Assembly (NCBI GenBank): GCA_004194705.1
Contig: SADC01001323.1
Location: 372,001 to 436,000 of the forward strand
Length of the DNA: 64,000 bases
Direction of reading: 5' to 3'
Source: Ditylenchus dipsaci
Lineage: Eukaryota > Nematoda > Chromadorea > Rhabditida > Anguinidae
Shown here: piece after piece, positions 24,190-36,369 of the stretch
How the letters are laid out: the number at the start of each line of letters is the position of its first letter
Numbering within the stretch: position 1 is the stretch's first letter
The notes under the pieces: generated by a model
The model's input: only the letters and a program-made list of their open reading frames with translations
What the model was told of the DNA's origin: nothing
Database searches by the model: none
Made by a program: the position numbers and the translations under genes

Positions 24190-24549
24190 CTGCTCAAGAC
24201 ATGTCATATCTCCGTTCAAGTCCATGATTCTTGGTCAATACTTGTAAATAAACTCAAGAGCTACAAGATAATGCAAAACTCAGCACAAGACTAACACAAA
24301 AGTCAATCTGGAATTACACAAGAACAGGACAAACCACCTGTTTTCCTGGTATTGAAATTTGAGGGGTACCTGGTGTGGCTTACTTATGGCCGACTTTCTT
24401 CAATATTTATGGTTTCCAATATACCAAAACAAGTAGCAGGAAAAATGAAACAAAACTGGTGCAACGACTCACAAGACAACAAGCAAATGTCACAATATTT
24501 AAGCCAAAAAATTTTGACTTCAAAACCACAGCAAAATGAGGGGTATTGA
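24190..24549 (+). repeat. Dispersed repeat, direct copy of the 18950-19300 family
   Basis: It matches the reverse complement of 18950-19300 along about 350 bp. It ends next to the AAATTCGTCTACAG element that starts at 24552. No intact coding frame. Confidence 0.6.
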
Positions 24550-24551
24550 TA

Positions 24552-25185
24552 GCCGGGCGACGGTACATTCGCCTACAGTAAATTCGTCTACAGGTAAATT
24601 AGCCTACACCTGAATTTGCCTGCAATTCTTGTTTTTCGTGCTCTGATATTCAAAGTGTTATCATTGATTCACTAGGTGTCTGAAAGTCTAAGCGTCGATT
24701 GTCAAGCCACAGCCAAAAATTTTGTTTGACTAAAAATTGACTTTTTGTCTTGGGACCAAGGTAAACTAATCTTAATGGGGCCTAAACACCCCAAAAAGAT
24801 GGAATTTGAACATAGTTTTGTTAACTGGGCTAACCGCTTAAAGAAACTCTGGTATGCATACATTTTTTATGCATCCAGATTCACTTTCGAGTGATTTGCA
24901 TCTAAGGTATGTGGGTGTGCGCATCTCAACTCCAAGCACCCTGCGCCCTGCCACCCCGAAGGGGCGCAGGGTGCTTGATGGGTTAATATTGAGTGGACTT
25001 ACCTTAGACATCATTCCCGGCAAGACTTTCGATCATAATGTCCATATACAGTCTCTTTTGCCCAGCTTCAGTGGCAAAAACGGGTTAGAATAGCCTTCAG
25101 TAGATATCAAAGTACTATGAATTTCAAGGTACAAAAAACAAGAGTTGTAGCCGAATTTACTGTAGGCGAATTTACCTAGAGCCTT
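24552..25185. repeat. Inverted-repeat element with AAATTCGTCTACAG termini, nested MITE inside
   Basis: The left end reads GGGCGACGGTACATTCGCC then AGTAAATTCGTCTACAG; the right end is GAATTTACTGTAGGCGAAT. The interior 24777-25080 is a partial copy of the CTACCGG MITE core, including TATGCATACATTTTTTATGC, TCACTTTCGAGTGAT and a palindrome GCACCCTGCGCC...GGCGCAGGGTGC. Confidence 0.65.
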
Positions 25186-26016
25186 GATAGTTCGGTCAAC
25201 GACGACGATTCTGGTTTTATTTGACGAGGTTGGAAATCAACGCAATTTTGTTAGATTTTTTTAAAATTCAGTTTGAGGTCTCTCTTTTGTCTCTTCCGAT
25301 CCCAATACAGACCTTTAGCCCTCCAAAATAATTTTGACAACATCAGGTCAATTATTTTTGAAAAATGGGAACAACACAATAAACCTTGTTTTATTGGACT
25401 ACTGAACTTCCATTGGACTGCAAAAATATCTTTGGACTACTAAAGTTTTTTTGAACTACTAAACTCCATTGGACAACAAAAGTGCATTGGTACCTCAGAA
25501 AACACATTGTAAGAGCATTCATGGCGATTTTGTGAAAGCAGTATTCCATGCTATTTCAAACTTCAATGAGAGTAAACATCGACGCAAGTTCAAATGGACA
25601 CTTCAAGCTGAAACTTGTTTTAAAAATGCAGCTTTAAAATCAAAGGCAAGTTTCCATCCGAATTGCAGCTTATCTCACTGGCTATAAAATCTTAAAAGTG
25701 TGGGTGCGCTCTACTTTTAAAACAGTCTAAAAAATTGATTTCAGGTATGTTGTAGCAAAGGATCTTTGAAAATGCTCCGCTGGAATGTTTATCAATTTTA
25801 AAGATAGGTATCAACCCAAAATTCAGGGGATGGGGTTGGTAAAACTATATCTTTTTGATCATTATAAAAATTGTAATATAAAAAACGTATACGTAACATC
25901 TGTATGTTATAAATTGAGTTATGTTTGGTTAGTTTTTGCTTCGGTAAAACTGCTTCGGCAACTTCATGGAATATTCGCAGATGTTTAGGACCAAAACAAA
26001 GCTCACCCCTTTCGAA
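25186..26016. other. Intergenic with short TTGGAC repeats
   Basis: Near 25395-25480 the phrase TTGGACTAC(T/C)(A/G)AA recurs several times. An open frame at 25469-25687 runs into this tandem and has no other support. Confidence 0.35.
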
Positions 26017-27438
26017 TACCGTATTTCCTCTAATAGAGTTCTTATTTTTCTCTTATTTTTTGACTACCCTCCAGAGGGGGGCTGTATTAGGAGGGGGGCT
26101 CTAATAGAGAGATGGGCTTTATTTTTCACCTCCCGAATTTTCTAGCTTTGACGAAAATTTTGATGATCATTATCTAAACAAAAACTTTTTTGGCCTTATC
26201 AATAGCATACAATGCACGTCAATTATGGTATAACGACGATTCGATACAGCGGGAGGTTTATTCAACAGACGGCAAATTCAAAAAGCGGATAATTCAACAG
26301 TGGATAATTCAACAGCCGGATTATTCAAAAACCGGATAATTCAACAGTGGATTATTCAACAGTCGGAGTCTTCGTCAATAATTGTTTTAACACACTTTTT
26401 GACAACGTATCGAGCTGATTTTTGTCAGGATCAATAGAAATAGCCGAGAGGAACTGATCCTGACAAAAATCAGCTCGATACGTTGTCAAAAAGTGGGTGA
26501 AAACAATTATTGACGAACAATCCACTGTTGAATTATCCGGTTTTTGAATAATTCGGCTGTTGAATAAACCCCCCGCCTTCGATACACATTGTGATTCGAT
26601 ACTGCGATTCGATACAGTGCCAAATATTGCCTTGGTTCTCCCTGTTGATTTTTTTCAACTTTTTGTGATTTATCAAATTTTTACGCACTTAGGCAAAGCC
26701 TTAGGCTCAGTGTAGGCCAGCGCCCGTTAGGACGGACTCAAACGTGTGGTTTAAACAAAGTGTAGTTTAAACATAAAAAATGTATCGAATCACAATGTGT
26801 ATCAAATCGTATGCCAGTCGTCAATTATACATAAAACTTGAATCTCCTATATTGTATTAGAGATGTTTCGTTGTTTGTCCACTTTTGATGTTTTGGTTTT
26901 TCAAAGATGTTTTAATTTGATTTTTTGGTCAATTTTTTTTAAATTGAAGCTTGGAATCTCAGCAGTAGATTGGTTGTTTCGGATTGCGCCGGCTTGGCGT
27001 TGAAAATTGTCGTCGTAAAAACTTTGGTTTTCGGAGCTACAAAAACTCTGAGATTCGTGAAAAGGATGTTTGTGGGCGATAGTTTGGCCTGTTCTATAGA
27101 AGTTATTTTAAAGTTTTATAACTTTTGAATAGCTCTGAATGGGCAGGTGTGCACTATGTATTTTTTTTCTGAAATTTTGAAAAAGAGGTATTTCTAGTTA
27201 TTAGAGACTTTTTGATGTTTTGCGTGAGTATATTTTTTGCATAAAAAAATTTGCATTCTAATTAAGTTTTTATTAAAAATTTCTAAAAAGGCATGTTATT
27301 GAGCCTCTTCCGAAAATGGGGTGGGGCTCTATTAGAGGCGGGGCTTTATTTTTACACTACTCACCAGAGGGGGCTCTATTAGGAGGTGGGGGGGGGTCTC
27401 TAATAGGAGGGGGGGGCTTAATTAGAGGAAATACGGTA
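26017..27438. repeat. ACCGTATTTCC element, copy D (word GGGGGCT), with nested palindromes
   Basis: Left end TACCGTATTTCCTCTAATAG, right end TTAGAGGAAATACGGTA, enlarged to 1.4 kb by insertions. Both ends carry multiple GGGGGCT(C/G)TATTAG and GGGGGGCTCTAATAG units. An insertion at about 26215-26825 has GATTCGATAC repeats in inverted orientation and itself holds a palindrome at 26249-26577. Confidence 0.75.
26249..26577. repeat. Palindrome of GGATAATTCAACAG units
   Basis: The left arm holds about five units of the type GGATAATTCAACAG; the right arm carries two or three inverted ones. The arms also share ACGTATCGAGCTGATTTTTG and its complement around a ~24-bp centre. It starts GCGGGAGGTTTATTCAAC and ends with the complement. 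Non-coding. Confidence 0.75.
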
Positions 27439-29793
27439 TCTCGCTTCTTTAGAGGAAGGTTGAAAAAAAACTCATCCGGGTGAATTATCAAAGAAAATAC
27501 AAAAAACCTATTTATTTTTTTGAAAGGTATATAAAGATAATCTGTCGATTACATCTATATGGCGAAACTTTCTTAAGCTCAAAATTTATAAAAAATTAAA
27601 AAGCGCATTTACTTTCCGAAAAGTCTATCATTAATTTATTCATATGTCAAAAAACATTTGATGACAGCATTTTTTGTGAAAACAAGAGACAAGTTCCTGG
27701 TAGACCTGAATGCGCTTGGGAACTTCATTACTTTTAGTCAAGTAGAATTTAAAAAAAACTTTTTCTAAAAGTTAATATATAATTCTGTTTTTATTTGAGC
27801 ACTTTTATGAGACACAAAGGTTGAATTAGGCATTTATATTAGAGTAGTTTTTCTTTTAAAACGATACTTTTTCCTAGACGCAACTTTTTGTTTATTGAAA
27901 ACTTTCCCAACTTCCTGGAATATTCAAAGATGTATTAAGGAAAATGATTTAAATAAAGCTCGTTTGTATTTTAGACGTACATTTAAAATATTTATAGTTG
28001 ATTGTATTTTGTGTTGGCAAATGAACATGCCCTGACCTCTTATTAGTGCAAGGTGAATTCGACAAAGTTATGAAAGGTCCCCAAAAAAAAGTTATGCTCA
28101 GTCGAAATTGTTAAAACCACAGGAGGGAGGTGGCAAGACATTTTTAGTGGATTTTGAATTGAGTTGTGGACCAACGCAAAGTTAAAAGTTCAAACCCTGG
28201 TGGTAGCAAATTTATTTTCTCCTTTTAAGGTGCCTCACACCGAAGTAACGAGGTTTTTGCTCTGTGCAAAAAAAATAAATTCTTTTTGTAGCTGATTTAC
28301 AACAAATCAGCTGTAAATTTGAAAAATGTGTCTAGATAAACTTTGACACTTACAATAAATATAACCAAACTTTTGTTGAAAATTTAATTACATAATTATT
28401 CTTGCTTTTGCTACCCTTGATAAAGCCTGAATATTTTTTCAAGTTTTTTTCAAATTCTTCCAAACCAAATGATGACCAGTTATATCATCACATTTAGCCG
28501 CAAGTCTGATTGCAGACAACTCATGACGTGCAGATCTCTCACATGCCCCAAATCTCATCCAGTTCCCACGTCAATTTAGTTTTCATACAGAAGGAGTAGA
28601 TAAAAAGATGAGTCAGTTTTGGCTGAAGGATCTCCCCCAAATTGCTTTTCTATCAATCATTCCACCCTCTTACCGTAAATTAGAGACTTACTTCCGATTT
28701 GAGTGAGTAGTATTTGTGTTGTGTAGCTATTTGAAGCATCTTTCGGAGAACAAAACACTGACTCTTAGTCGTATTTAGACAGTGAATTTCCCGTCATCTA
28801 TTTTGGACCGCTTAAATTAAAATTACTTTTTCTTTGCTTACTCTTTGCCCTTTGCCACTTCCATAAAAGGACACTTGCCCCACTCATTTAACTAGTCAAA
28901 GTTAAGAAATGTGTGTTTTATGTATGTTTTAGGTGGTGTGTTAAGTTTCGGCCTGTGCATAGCCCTGTAAAAGTTTTGATATTTTTAAAAACAATAAATA
29001 GACCAAGTTGTTGTTTTTTTGTCAAACAAAGCACACTTAGACCCCACCTCGCCTAGTCGACTTCAGAGCTGCCCGAGTGATACGGTCAAACTTTAATATA
29101 ACGTACACCTAGTGGACCAGGTCAGGCGTAAGTTATTGGAGCTGTCTAAAAAATTGTAAATAAATTTCAAGAACGCTTGAAAAACTAGGAATTTACTCAA
29201 AAAAATGCGAAAAAATCCAAAAATAGGGTAGGAAAACGGATATTATTCAAGCTGGTCTGAAATATCTATTTCACTCTATCCCACTGGACTGGGTGGGGTA
29301 GAATGAAGTTTAGCCCTTGTGGGACCATTGTGAAAATTTCGAATTGCACAACCATATTTTAGTTAACGATTTCAATTGATGTGGTGTGATCAAAAATTTA
29401 TTTGAGAATATTTTCTATGAATTTCGATTATTACCGACTTAAAAAGAATAGAAGATTGATATTTTATTGTGACTGGTGGTTGTAAAGTTCTCGTGTTTAG
29501 ACTATTTTTACAAAAGCTAAATTTCGCAATTGATAATCCGCCTAAAATCCGTGTTTATCAAGCACAACTCGATGGTACAGTACACCAATCTTTTCAAGTT
29601 CATAGATTTTCAAAATCAGAAGTCATTTAAGACTCGATTATTAATAAAGAAAAAATAATAACGAAGGCGACTGTATATTTTAACAGAAGCTATTCTCCGC
29701 CTACCTCCGAAAGTGAAAAAATAGCCTAATATGTATGTTTTAAAGGAGGGATGAAAGCTGTTAAGGCAGGGTTCGTAGTGAAAAATTTCGACC
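27439..29793. other. Intergenic, no gene recognised
   Basis: AT-rich, without supported exons. TACGGTCAAACTTTAATATAAC at about 29090 followed by GGACCAGG resembles one end of the pogo-like elements. 28480-28900 is slightly richer in GC, but I can assign nothing to it. Confidence 0.35.
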
Positions 29794-30472
29794 CTACCGT
29801 AGTATACCCACGCCCCAAATGAAGTTTTTTAAAGTGTTTCCAAACATCCTATATCGACCTAAAATTCCCTGAGGAGTTCAAAAAAGACATTATTTTTGAG
29901 TTCTAGTCAATAAAAAATTGAGTTTTGGACATTTTTAAATTTCGACCATTAGTCTGTTTTGGCATGTTTTGGTCACTGGAGCTGGGCAAAAAGAGCCTCT
30001 AAATGCATTTTTGTTCAAGAGTCTTGCTCGAAATTATGTCTAAGGTGAGTGAGTTCGCGCATCTTTAACCAACCAAGCCCCCTGCGCCCCCGAAGGGGGC
30101 TTGGGTTGAGATGCGCACACCCACATGCCTTAGACGCAAATCACTCGAAAGTGACTCTGGATGCATGAAAAAGCATGCATACCAGAGTTTATTTATGCGG
30201 TAGACCCCAGTCAACAAAACAATGTTCAACATCCTTTTTTTTACACTAAATTGGTCTATTCTTGGTCATTTCCCACCCCGAAATAGCCCTAAATACCTTC
30301 GAAAACGGTCAAAATAAGTATTTTTGGGTGGTCCCAAAACTCAACTTTTTGTTGACTAGAACACAAAAATAATGTCTTTTTCGAGCTTCTGAGGCAATTT
30401 TAGGTTGATATAGGGTGTTTGGAAGCACTTTTAAAAAAAAATTCATTGGGGGGGGCTATACTCCGGTAACGC
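29794..30472. mobile_element. CTACCG(G/T)AGTATACCC MITE, full copy
   Basis: 679 bp with left end CCTACCGTAGTATACCCACG and right end GGGGCTATACTCCGGTAAC. The two halves are inverted copies around a CCCCGAAGGGG centre near 30090. It includes the TATGCATGC and ACTTTCGAGTGA segments of the family. Confidence 0.75.
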
Positions 30473-30599
30473 TAAAATTTCGAAAAAAGGACATTTGGGT
30501 AAAAAAAGATTTTATTTCATTTTATTCAGTGCTTATTGCTATTTTGGAGCGAAAAAATGATTTCGACTAAAAACTTCGAAAATAAAAAAGATTTTGGGT

Positions 30600-31445
30600 C
30601 CCGAAAAAAGGACAAATCTTTTTAAAAACGACAATCACGAACCCTGTGTTAAGGAGAAAGTCTCGACGCGAAAGGATCAATCCAAGTTTTGTTTTTTTAA
30701 GTGTGGGTTTGAAGCCATTTTTTGTCGACAACCCGATGTTGCGATACCAGACAAACTTGTGCAAGATTCAAAGTTCAATTAACATCATCAATATCAGAAT
30801 TTCTAAATTCCCTCAAAAATGCAGAAATTGGAAAGGAAGAAATCAACGAAAAAAGGTTGATTAGCTTCATATTTTTACAACATTTTTGAAAGAATTTAGA
30901 AATGTTGATATTGATGATGCTGATCGAACTTTTAATTCTGCACATGTTTGTCTGAGATCGCAACATCGGGTTGTGGATAAAAAATGGCTTCAAACTAGAG
31001 TTGTGGAATTCTCCGGAGAAATAGAAATCAGAGAATTCTCCAGAGAATTCTCCGAAAAATCGGAGAAGTAGAACTCGAAAATTGTCTTGGTCCTCCCTGT
31101 GGTGTGAAAAAATGACCAAAATATTTCAAATTCCCGCGCTTCTAAAATTTGGTTTTTCCATATGGTTTACTTTTGCCATGATGATTCCTAGAGAAATTGC
31201 TGAAAATTTGACAGAAAACAAAAAAATTCATTGAAACAGACAAAATTTGTCTGTTTATCTGATGAATTATCACCTACAAGACGATTCTCTATTTCTCCGT
31301 TTTTCGTACGGTCGGAGAAATAGGCGGAGAATTCCAGAGAATTCTCCAGAGAATTCCCGGAGAATTCTCCATTCCACAACCCTACTTCAAACCCACATCT
31401 ACAAATGGGTTGGTCCTTTCGTGTCGAGACTATCTCCTTAACAGC
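30600..31445. repeat. Nested foldback with GGAGAATTCTCC repeats
   Basis: The outer arms share CGACGCGAAAGGA and GTGGGTTTGAAG (30661-30712) with their complements at 31384-31430. An inner inverted repeat joins about 30720-30815 to 30890-30985 (ATCATCAATATCAGAATTTC and its complement). Between them lie many GGAGAATTC and CCAGAGAATTC units. Several open frames here are products of the symmetry. Confidence 0.7.
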
Positions 31446-32275
31446 TTTCACCCCTCCTTTAATATCTTTTTGATTTTTTGTTCTGTTGACAAATATAACT
31501 CTGATTCTAACTAAAAGGGCAAGTGCGTAAACTTTCACTGAATTTCATTCACCTGCAATTTTTTGTTAAAAAATTAAAATGAGCAAGTCTTAAAGCTGCG
31601 TATGCCATAATTCCAACATTTAAATTTTTAACACAGGTGATTCAGAGGAAGTTATATGGTAAATCAGAACTCTGAACAAGTCGTGTGTTACTGGTACTAA
31701 TTTCAATATAGCCAAACACAGCAAATAACTTAGTCTATCTTAAGGAAATTTATTTTTATAATCACCACATAATCACTCCGTTTTTGTAGATCTCATAGGC
31801 ACTATTTTTTTTTAACATTTCTAAGGGTGAGTCAAAAGTTCACTATAAATTTTTGAGTTGATTGTTGAAAGTAAAAATACTGCTTCAAGCAAATTTCGAA
31901 AGATAGGTTTTGTATTCATGCATGTTCTCTTTCAGATGGTACATCAACAGGGTATAGAAGTGTACTTTTTAAAAAGATTTGTACTTTTTTAAAACCTGAA
32001 ATATTTTTATTTTGAGGTTTTACGTCAAAATATTTTTTTCGGTGTTTAAAAATCAATAAGCCATGGACAAAATGGCGTTTTTGACAAAAAAATAACCGAA
32101 TTGTACTTTTTCGGCCAAATGTACTTTTTTCAAAATTTTGAGTTCGCAATCCCGTATATCACGCTTATTTGAAATATCTTGCAATGCTCATTATTTGTCT
32201 TAAAACATCTGTGAGGTCATTTTGAGATGTCGACAAGCATTTTCATTGCTGTGACACGCGAAAGGCACATCTTAA

Positions 32276-32505
32276 AGAACCATAGTTTTTGCGCGCAGCG
32301 ACTGTCCCCGCCAATTCAAATTTTTCCGAATCATTAAACTTCTGTACAGATTTTTCAACTTGGTTTCTAACAAAACAAGACCTAGAATTTTTTTAGGTAT
32401 AATTGTGTCAGAAACCAAGTTAAAAAATCCGTACAGAAGTTCAACGATTAGGAAAAAGGTTTGAATTGGCGGGAGACAACCGCTGCGCGCAAAAACCATG
32501 GTCCT
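32276..32505. mobile_element. piggyBac-like MITE (TTAA target)
   Basis: About 230 bp between TTAA sites, with ends AGAACCATAGTTTTTGCGCG and the complement. The interior has two inverted GGTTTCTRACA-type segments and CCGCCAATTCAAA on both sides. Sister copies: 36559-36792 and 51277-51508. Confidence 0.78.
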
Positions 32506-32576
32506 TTAACGCCTCTTTCTTCTAAGTCAGCGATGACCATGCTCAACGACGTTCGATTAAAATTTTGATGACTTAA

Positions 32577-32797
32577 AGGGCATGCCCGTGCCCGACACGG
32601 AGAAAAGGCACTTCTTTTCTTTCTCGATCGAGTTTTACACGCGTTCTTATCCACATTTTTAATTTTTCTGCCTAGTTTTTCAAAGTTGTATAGGGTAACC
32701 AGTATTAGATTTGACGTAAAACGAGTGAAAAATGGAAGAATTCAAAAAAATTTGCTGGTCCCCGTCTTAACTTTTTAAAACGCACGGGCATGCCCCT
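32577..32797. mobile_element. piggyBac-like MITE (TTAA target)
   Basis: 221 bp flanked by TTAA on both sides, with ends AGGGCATGCCCGTGC and the complement GCACGGGCATGCCCCT. Its interior is distinct from the neighbouring MITE at 32276. Confidence 0.75.
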
Positions 32798-33156
32798 TTA
32801 AAGCGATAAAAATTATTTTCAACATCTCAAAATGACCTCACAGAAGTTTTAACCCAAATACTAACTATTGTAAAATATTTCAAATAAGCTTGCTATACCA
32901 TTTAAAAGAGAACATGCAGGGCTACAAAACCTACGTTCCGAAATTTTCTCGTAGCAATATTTTTACTTTCAACAATTAGCTCAAAAATTCATCGAGAACT
33001 TTTGACTAACCGGTTAGTAGTGACTGGTAAAATAAGAACCCTTCCTATATTTCGGACTAGATTGACGAATCAAGTTCAGTAAAAGACCTCAAACATGGAG
33101 GTGTCACCAACTTGAGGGTTACACTAGATTGAGAGTTAACTGTATAAACTTTTTGA

Positions 33157-33668
33157 GGCTTACGTCTTTGCAAGCAACTAATTTAATAAGCTAGAAACCA
33201 GGGAACAGCACAGCCAGCTAATTTTTCTTTTTAAAAAACATGATAAAAAAACCCGCTTACCCTCATCATTGAAATTGTGTTCGAAATCAGATTACAATTA
33301 GCTTATATATTTCAGGCTTTTTTGTTGTAGGCGGTAAGCAGGGAAAACCAGAAAAACATTTTAAGTTTCTTTCCAAAATGTAAAGATCTTGGTTGTCAAA
33401 AATGGTCGGCCATTTAATTGTTAAAACCCTTAAAAACAAGCTATGACATAGCTGAAATTCGTTGAAATTTGTTATATAAATACTGTCTAAATAAAGAAAT
33501 TGCAAATTGGTCTAAAAATATTTAGCTACTAATCTAATACAATACCTTTTCTGCATTTTAGCACCTTATAAAAAATTTAAATTTTATTTGCTGCTGCCAA
33601 CTAGATCTATTTTAATTTAATTGTATACAGACGCTTTTACAGAATTATTTGGCAGAGACATATAAAAA
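33157..33668. other. AT-rich spacer upstream of the small ORF
   Basis: No repeat or gene recognised. It may contain the promoter of the ORF that starts at 33669. Confidence 0.3.
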
Positions 33669-33956
33669 ATGGAAGAACAAAAGCCATCGGCCTCCAGTTG
33701 CTTCGATATTTCTACCTCTTCCACTATTTTTATGAACTGTGAGGACGATTTAAACCCGATTACTGCCCAATTAGAACAATTTATTAGTGCTCAAACTCAT
33801 CTTTTACCAAGCAGTGCACCCAAAATATTAGAAAGTACTAACTGTCAGAGGGTATTGCATTTGAAAAGAAGCCGTAGAACATCTGCTTTACGATCGTTTG
33901 TACCTAGACGACTTGTATTTTTATGTATTATGGTATTAATTGGTGGTTGTTGGTAG
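33669..33956 (+). CDS. Small protein with a C-terminal hydrophobic tail, function unknown
   Basis: Uninterrupted 95-codon frame from an ATG in the context AAAAAATGG. Residues 1-65 are polar, with acidic stretches (NCEDDLNPITAQLEQF). Then comes a basic patch (HLKRSRRTSALRSFVPRR) and a hydrophobic end (LVFLCIMVLIGG). This arrangement fits a tail-anchored or single-pass membrane protein. AATAAAATAAA 30-40 nt after the stop could serve for polyadenylation. The frame is not inside a recognised repeat. The family is unknown and expression unproven. Confidence 0.42.
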   Translation: MEEQKPSASSCFDISTSSTIFMNCEDDLNPITAQLEQFISAQTHLLPSSAPKILESTNCQRVLHLKRSRRTSALRSFVPRRLVFLCIMVLIGGCW

Positions 33957-34559
33957 AGCAGACAAATGCAAAGCTCTATCTAGTCAAAGCAAATAAAATA
34001 AACGGAGAAATGAAAAAGTGCAAGGTAAGCAAATTTATAATTCAAAATCAGCACACCTCGGTTTTTTTCCCGTGACTTCATCACCTAAGCCTATTTTTAA
34101 CTAAACATAACAAACGGGGCAAAAATTTTCTGACCAAAGATGCTTGTTTTTTTTTGTTTTTTCACGGTAACAATTTTACCACAAGACTAGCAAAAGTTAT
34201 TTATCGGTTATCACTTGCCATTTTCAACTCTTTGTTTGAAAAATGATTTTTTAGGATCAGGCAAGGGCAGGCCAACGTATGTAAGGATACCCATGTACAG
34301 TCGAACTTCGGGCTAAAGTACACAATGTTGTTGTCGCCCGAAAACGTCACAAATCATCTCAATCGTGCTTCTTCTAATCTTTAACGTGCAGAAAAGACGT
34401 TTTTAGGATTGAGAAAGCACTTTTTCCCAAGAAAAAATTTTGCTTGGGGGACCAAGACAAAAAATGTGAAAAATATCCAAAAAAAAGTTTGAATTGCCGC
34501 CAAACATTTTTAAGTGGAATAAGGGCTATATGGGCAGGGAAAGGGAATAAAAGGGGCCA

Positions 34560-34740
34560 CTTATCACACAGGGCCCCTAACAAGAAGATGTTGAACATAG
34601 TTTTGAATACTGGGGCCTACCGCATAAATAAACTCTGGTATGCATGCTTTTTTCATGCATCCAGAGTCACTTTCGAGTGATTTGTGTCTAAGGTATGTGG
34701 GTGTCTCCAAGACCCAAGTCCCCTGCGCCCCCGATATGTT
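34560..34740. repeat. Partial CTACCGG MITE core
   Basis: It contains GAAGATGTTGAACATAG, GCCTACCGCATAAATAAACT, TATGCATGCTTTTTTCATGC and TCACTTTCGAGTGATT in the order seen at 42900-43030, then breaks off. No terminal repeats are visible. Confidence 0.65.
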
Positions 34741-34919
34741 ACCGTACTACCGAATAGCGTCGAAAATTTGTTAAAATGAAGGTTGAAAAGGGAACAAAAA
34801 AGAAAAATACCAAAAAACGAAGGTTTCGAAAGATTTAATCGTCGTTTTTTTGAAAAACATTATACAAGAAATCAGCTAAGAAATTATAAAACTATGAAAT
34901 TCTATGGTTATCAGTAAAC

Positions 34920-35168
34920 TACCGTATTTTTTTATTATTTACCCGGGAACAATTATTTTTCGACTCCTAAAAATAAAAAAAAAATATTTTGAGATTTTCG
35001 GGTGCTTAACCAAAATACAGTAAGTAGAATCAACTAAGATCGTTGTGATTAAGATATCGCAAAAAACCGATTTGCAAAAGAAATTTTTTCAGTTGAGATA
35101 TAGGGTACCAAGGGAGGTAACTATTAGAGAGGGAGTAATTTAGAGGGAGAAATAGAGAAAATACGGTA
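34920..35168. repeat. ACCGTATTT element, copy E (word GGGAG), reverse orientation
   Basis: 249 bp from TACCGTATTTTTTTATTATT to GAGAAAATACGGTA. The core is the reverse complement of copies A, B and F (GAGATTTTCGGGTG, GTTGAGATATAGGG). The right end carries GGGAGGTAA, GGGAGTAA and GGGAGAAA. Confidence 0.75.
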
Positions 35169-35393
35169 ACTGAGACTTTAAAACCAAACATGAATTTTAG
35201 TTTTTTGTAAAAAATCTGATTATTTTTGAAATTTTTTGATGGGATGCCTCACACTGTGAGGCTCACAGTGTGTCAGAATTCAAAAGTCGCAAACTTTCTC
35301 TGGCATTCTGTTTTGTACGAAATTTGATTTTTTTCTATTTTTTCTGTGAAAATGTTGGTTTTTTTTAATTATCGCACTACTATGAGTTATTTT

Positions 35394-35579
35394 GGTACTT
35401 TCCTGTTATTTCGAATCATTTTATTTAACACATTTTTGCGCAACGAACAATGTAATTTCAATTAAACATCTTCTTTCGGAAGCCAATTTTTCGAGATGCC
35501 TAAGCCTAAAGAAATTGAAACGTGAAATTGGTACAAAACTAATACATCCAAAAATGATTCGAGATAACAGGAAAGTACC
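35394..35579. mobile_element. TIR element GGTACTTTCCTGTTAT
   Basis: 29-bp inverted ends, GGTACTTTCCTGTTAT(T/C)TCG and its complement, enclose 128 bp. The superfamily is not assigned because no clear target duplication was seen. Confidence 0.65.
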
Positions 35580-36369
35580 GTTATTTTTATATAATAACTT
35601 AGAATAACTTAAATTAGACCACATTTCAAAATCCTTCCAAAATCGACCTTCAATTTTGGTCATGTTAACCCTTAAGGAGGTACCACGTGGTTTCAAACAA
35701 AAAAAAAATTCTGAAATTTTTCAATTCAAACTTTCCCAAATGCTTTCAAATATGCTTTAAAAACAAACAAAAAAACACAAAAATTGACGATTTTTTAAAG
35801 GATCTCTGAGTAACTGATCAAAGTCCACTTGGATTTAACCGGAACCTGAAAACTCCACCTAAGTATTCCCAAAAGATCTAGCTTAGCCAAGTCAGGTCAA
35901 TATACAGAGGTCAAGATTGCAATAGACGTGCCAAGTTCTTAGGTACAATTTGGAAACACAAGGGTGTTGACAGAAGCATAAGTGTCATCCAGTCTTTGCG
36001 GATTACAGTGTATGCCGAAACCGACCAAAACGGAAGCATTCATAGAACCACTAGGTTAATTTAAAAATCGACGGCGAATCTCAAAACCAAATACACTACG
36101 AGAAAGCTGAGGAAAAACTGCTGCATTTGTACCGGCCAGAATTTTTTCCTAAGGGATTTACTTGGAGATCAAACCATTTGAAGTTGACAGGTGGACTCTG
36201 CCAAACGCTAATTTGAACTTATTTTTGACCAAACTTTTTGTATTTCCAATAAAGTTGCGTGAAGTTTTTTTTTAATCGATAGCGCAAAGTCGAAGCTATA
36301 CAATGGTATGAAATTTTCTGTTAAATGACTTACGATAATCGAAGTCATATAGAAGAATCAAATATTTGG
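35580..36369. other. Intergenic, no gene recognised
   Basis: AT-rich with scattered GTCAGGTCA and ACCTAAG phrases. No supported gene. Confidence 0.3.

Larger units (their letters stand above)
31824..33012. repeat. Outer foldback element containing two TTAA MITEs
   Basis: The ends are inverted copies: AGTCAAAAGTTC, TTTTTGAGTTGATTGTTGAA and GTAAAAATA on the left, the complements at 32960-33010 on the right. The arms are about 110 bp. The flank of the first internal MITE (CATCTCAAAATGACCTCACA) is the same sequence found next to the MITE at 51277-51508. Confidence 0.7.
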
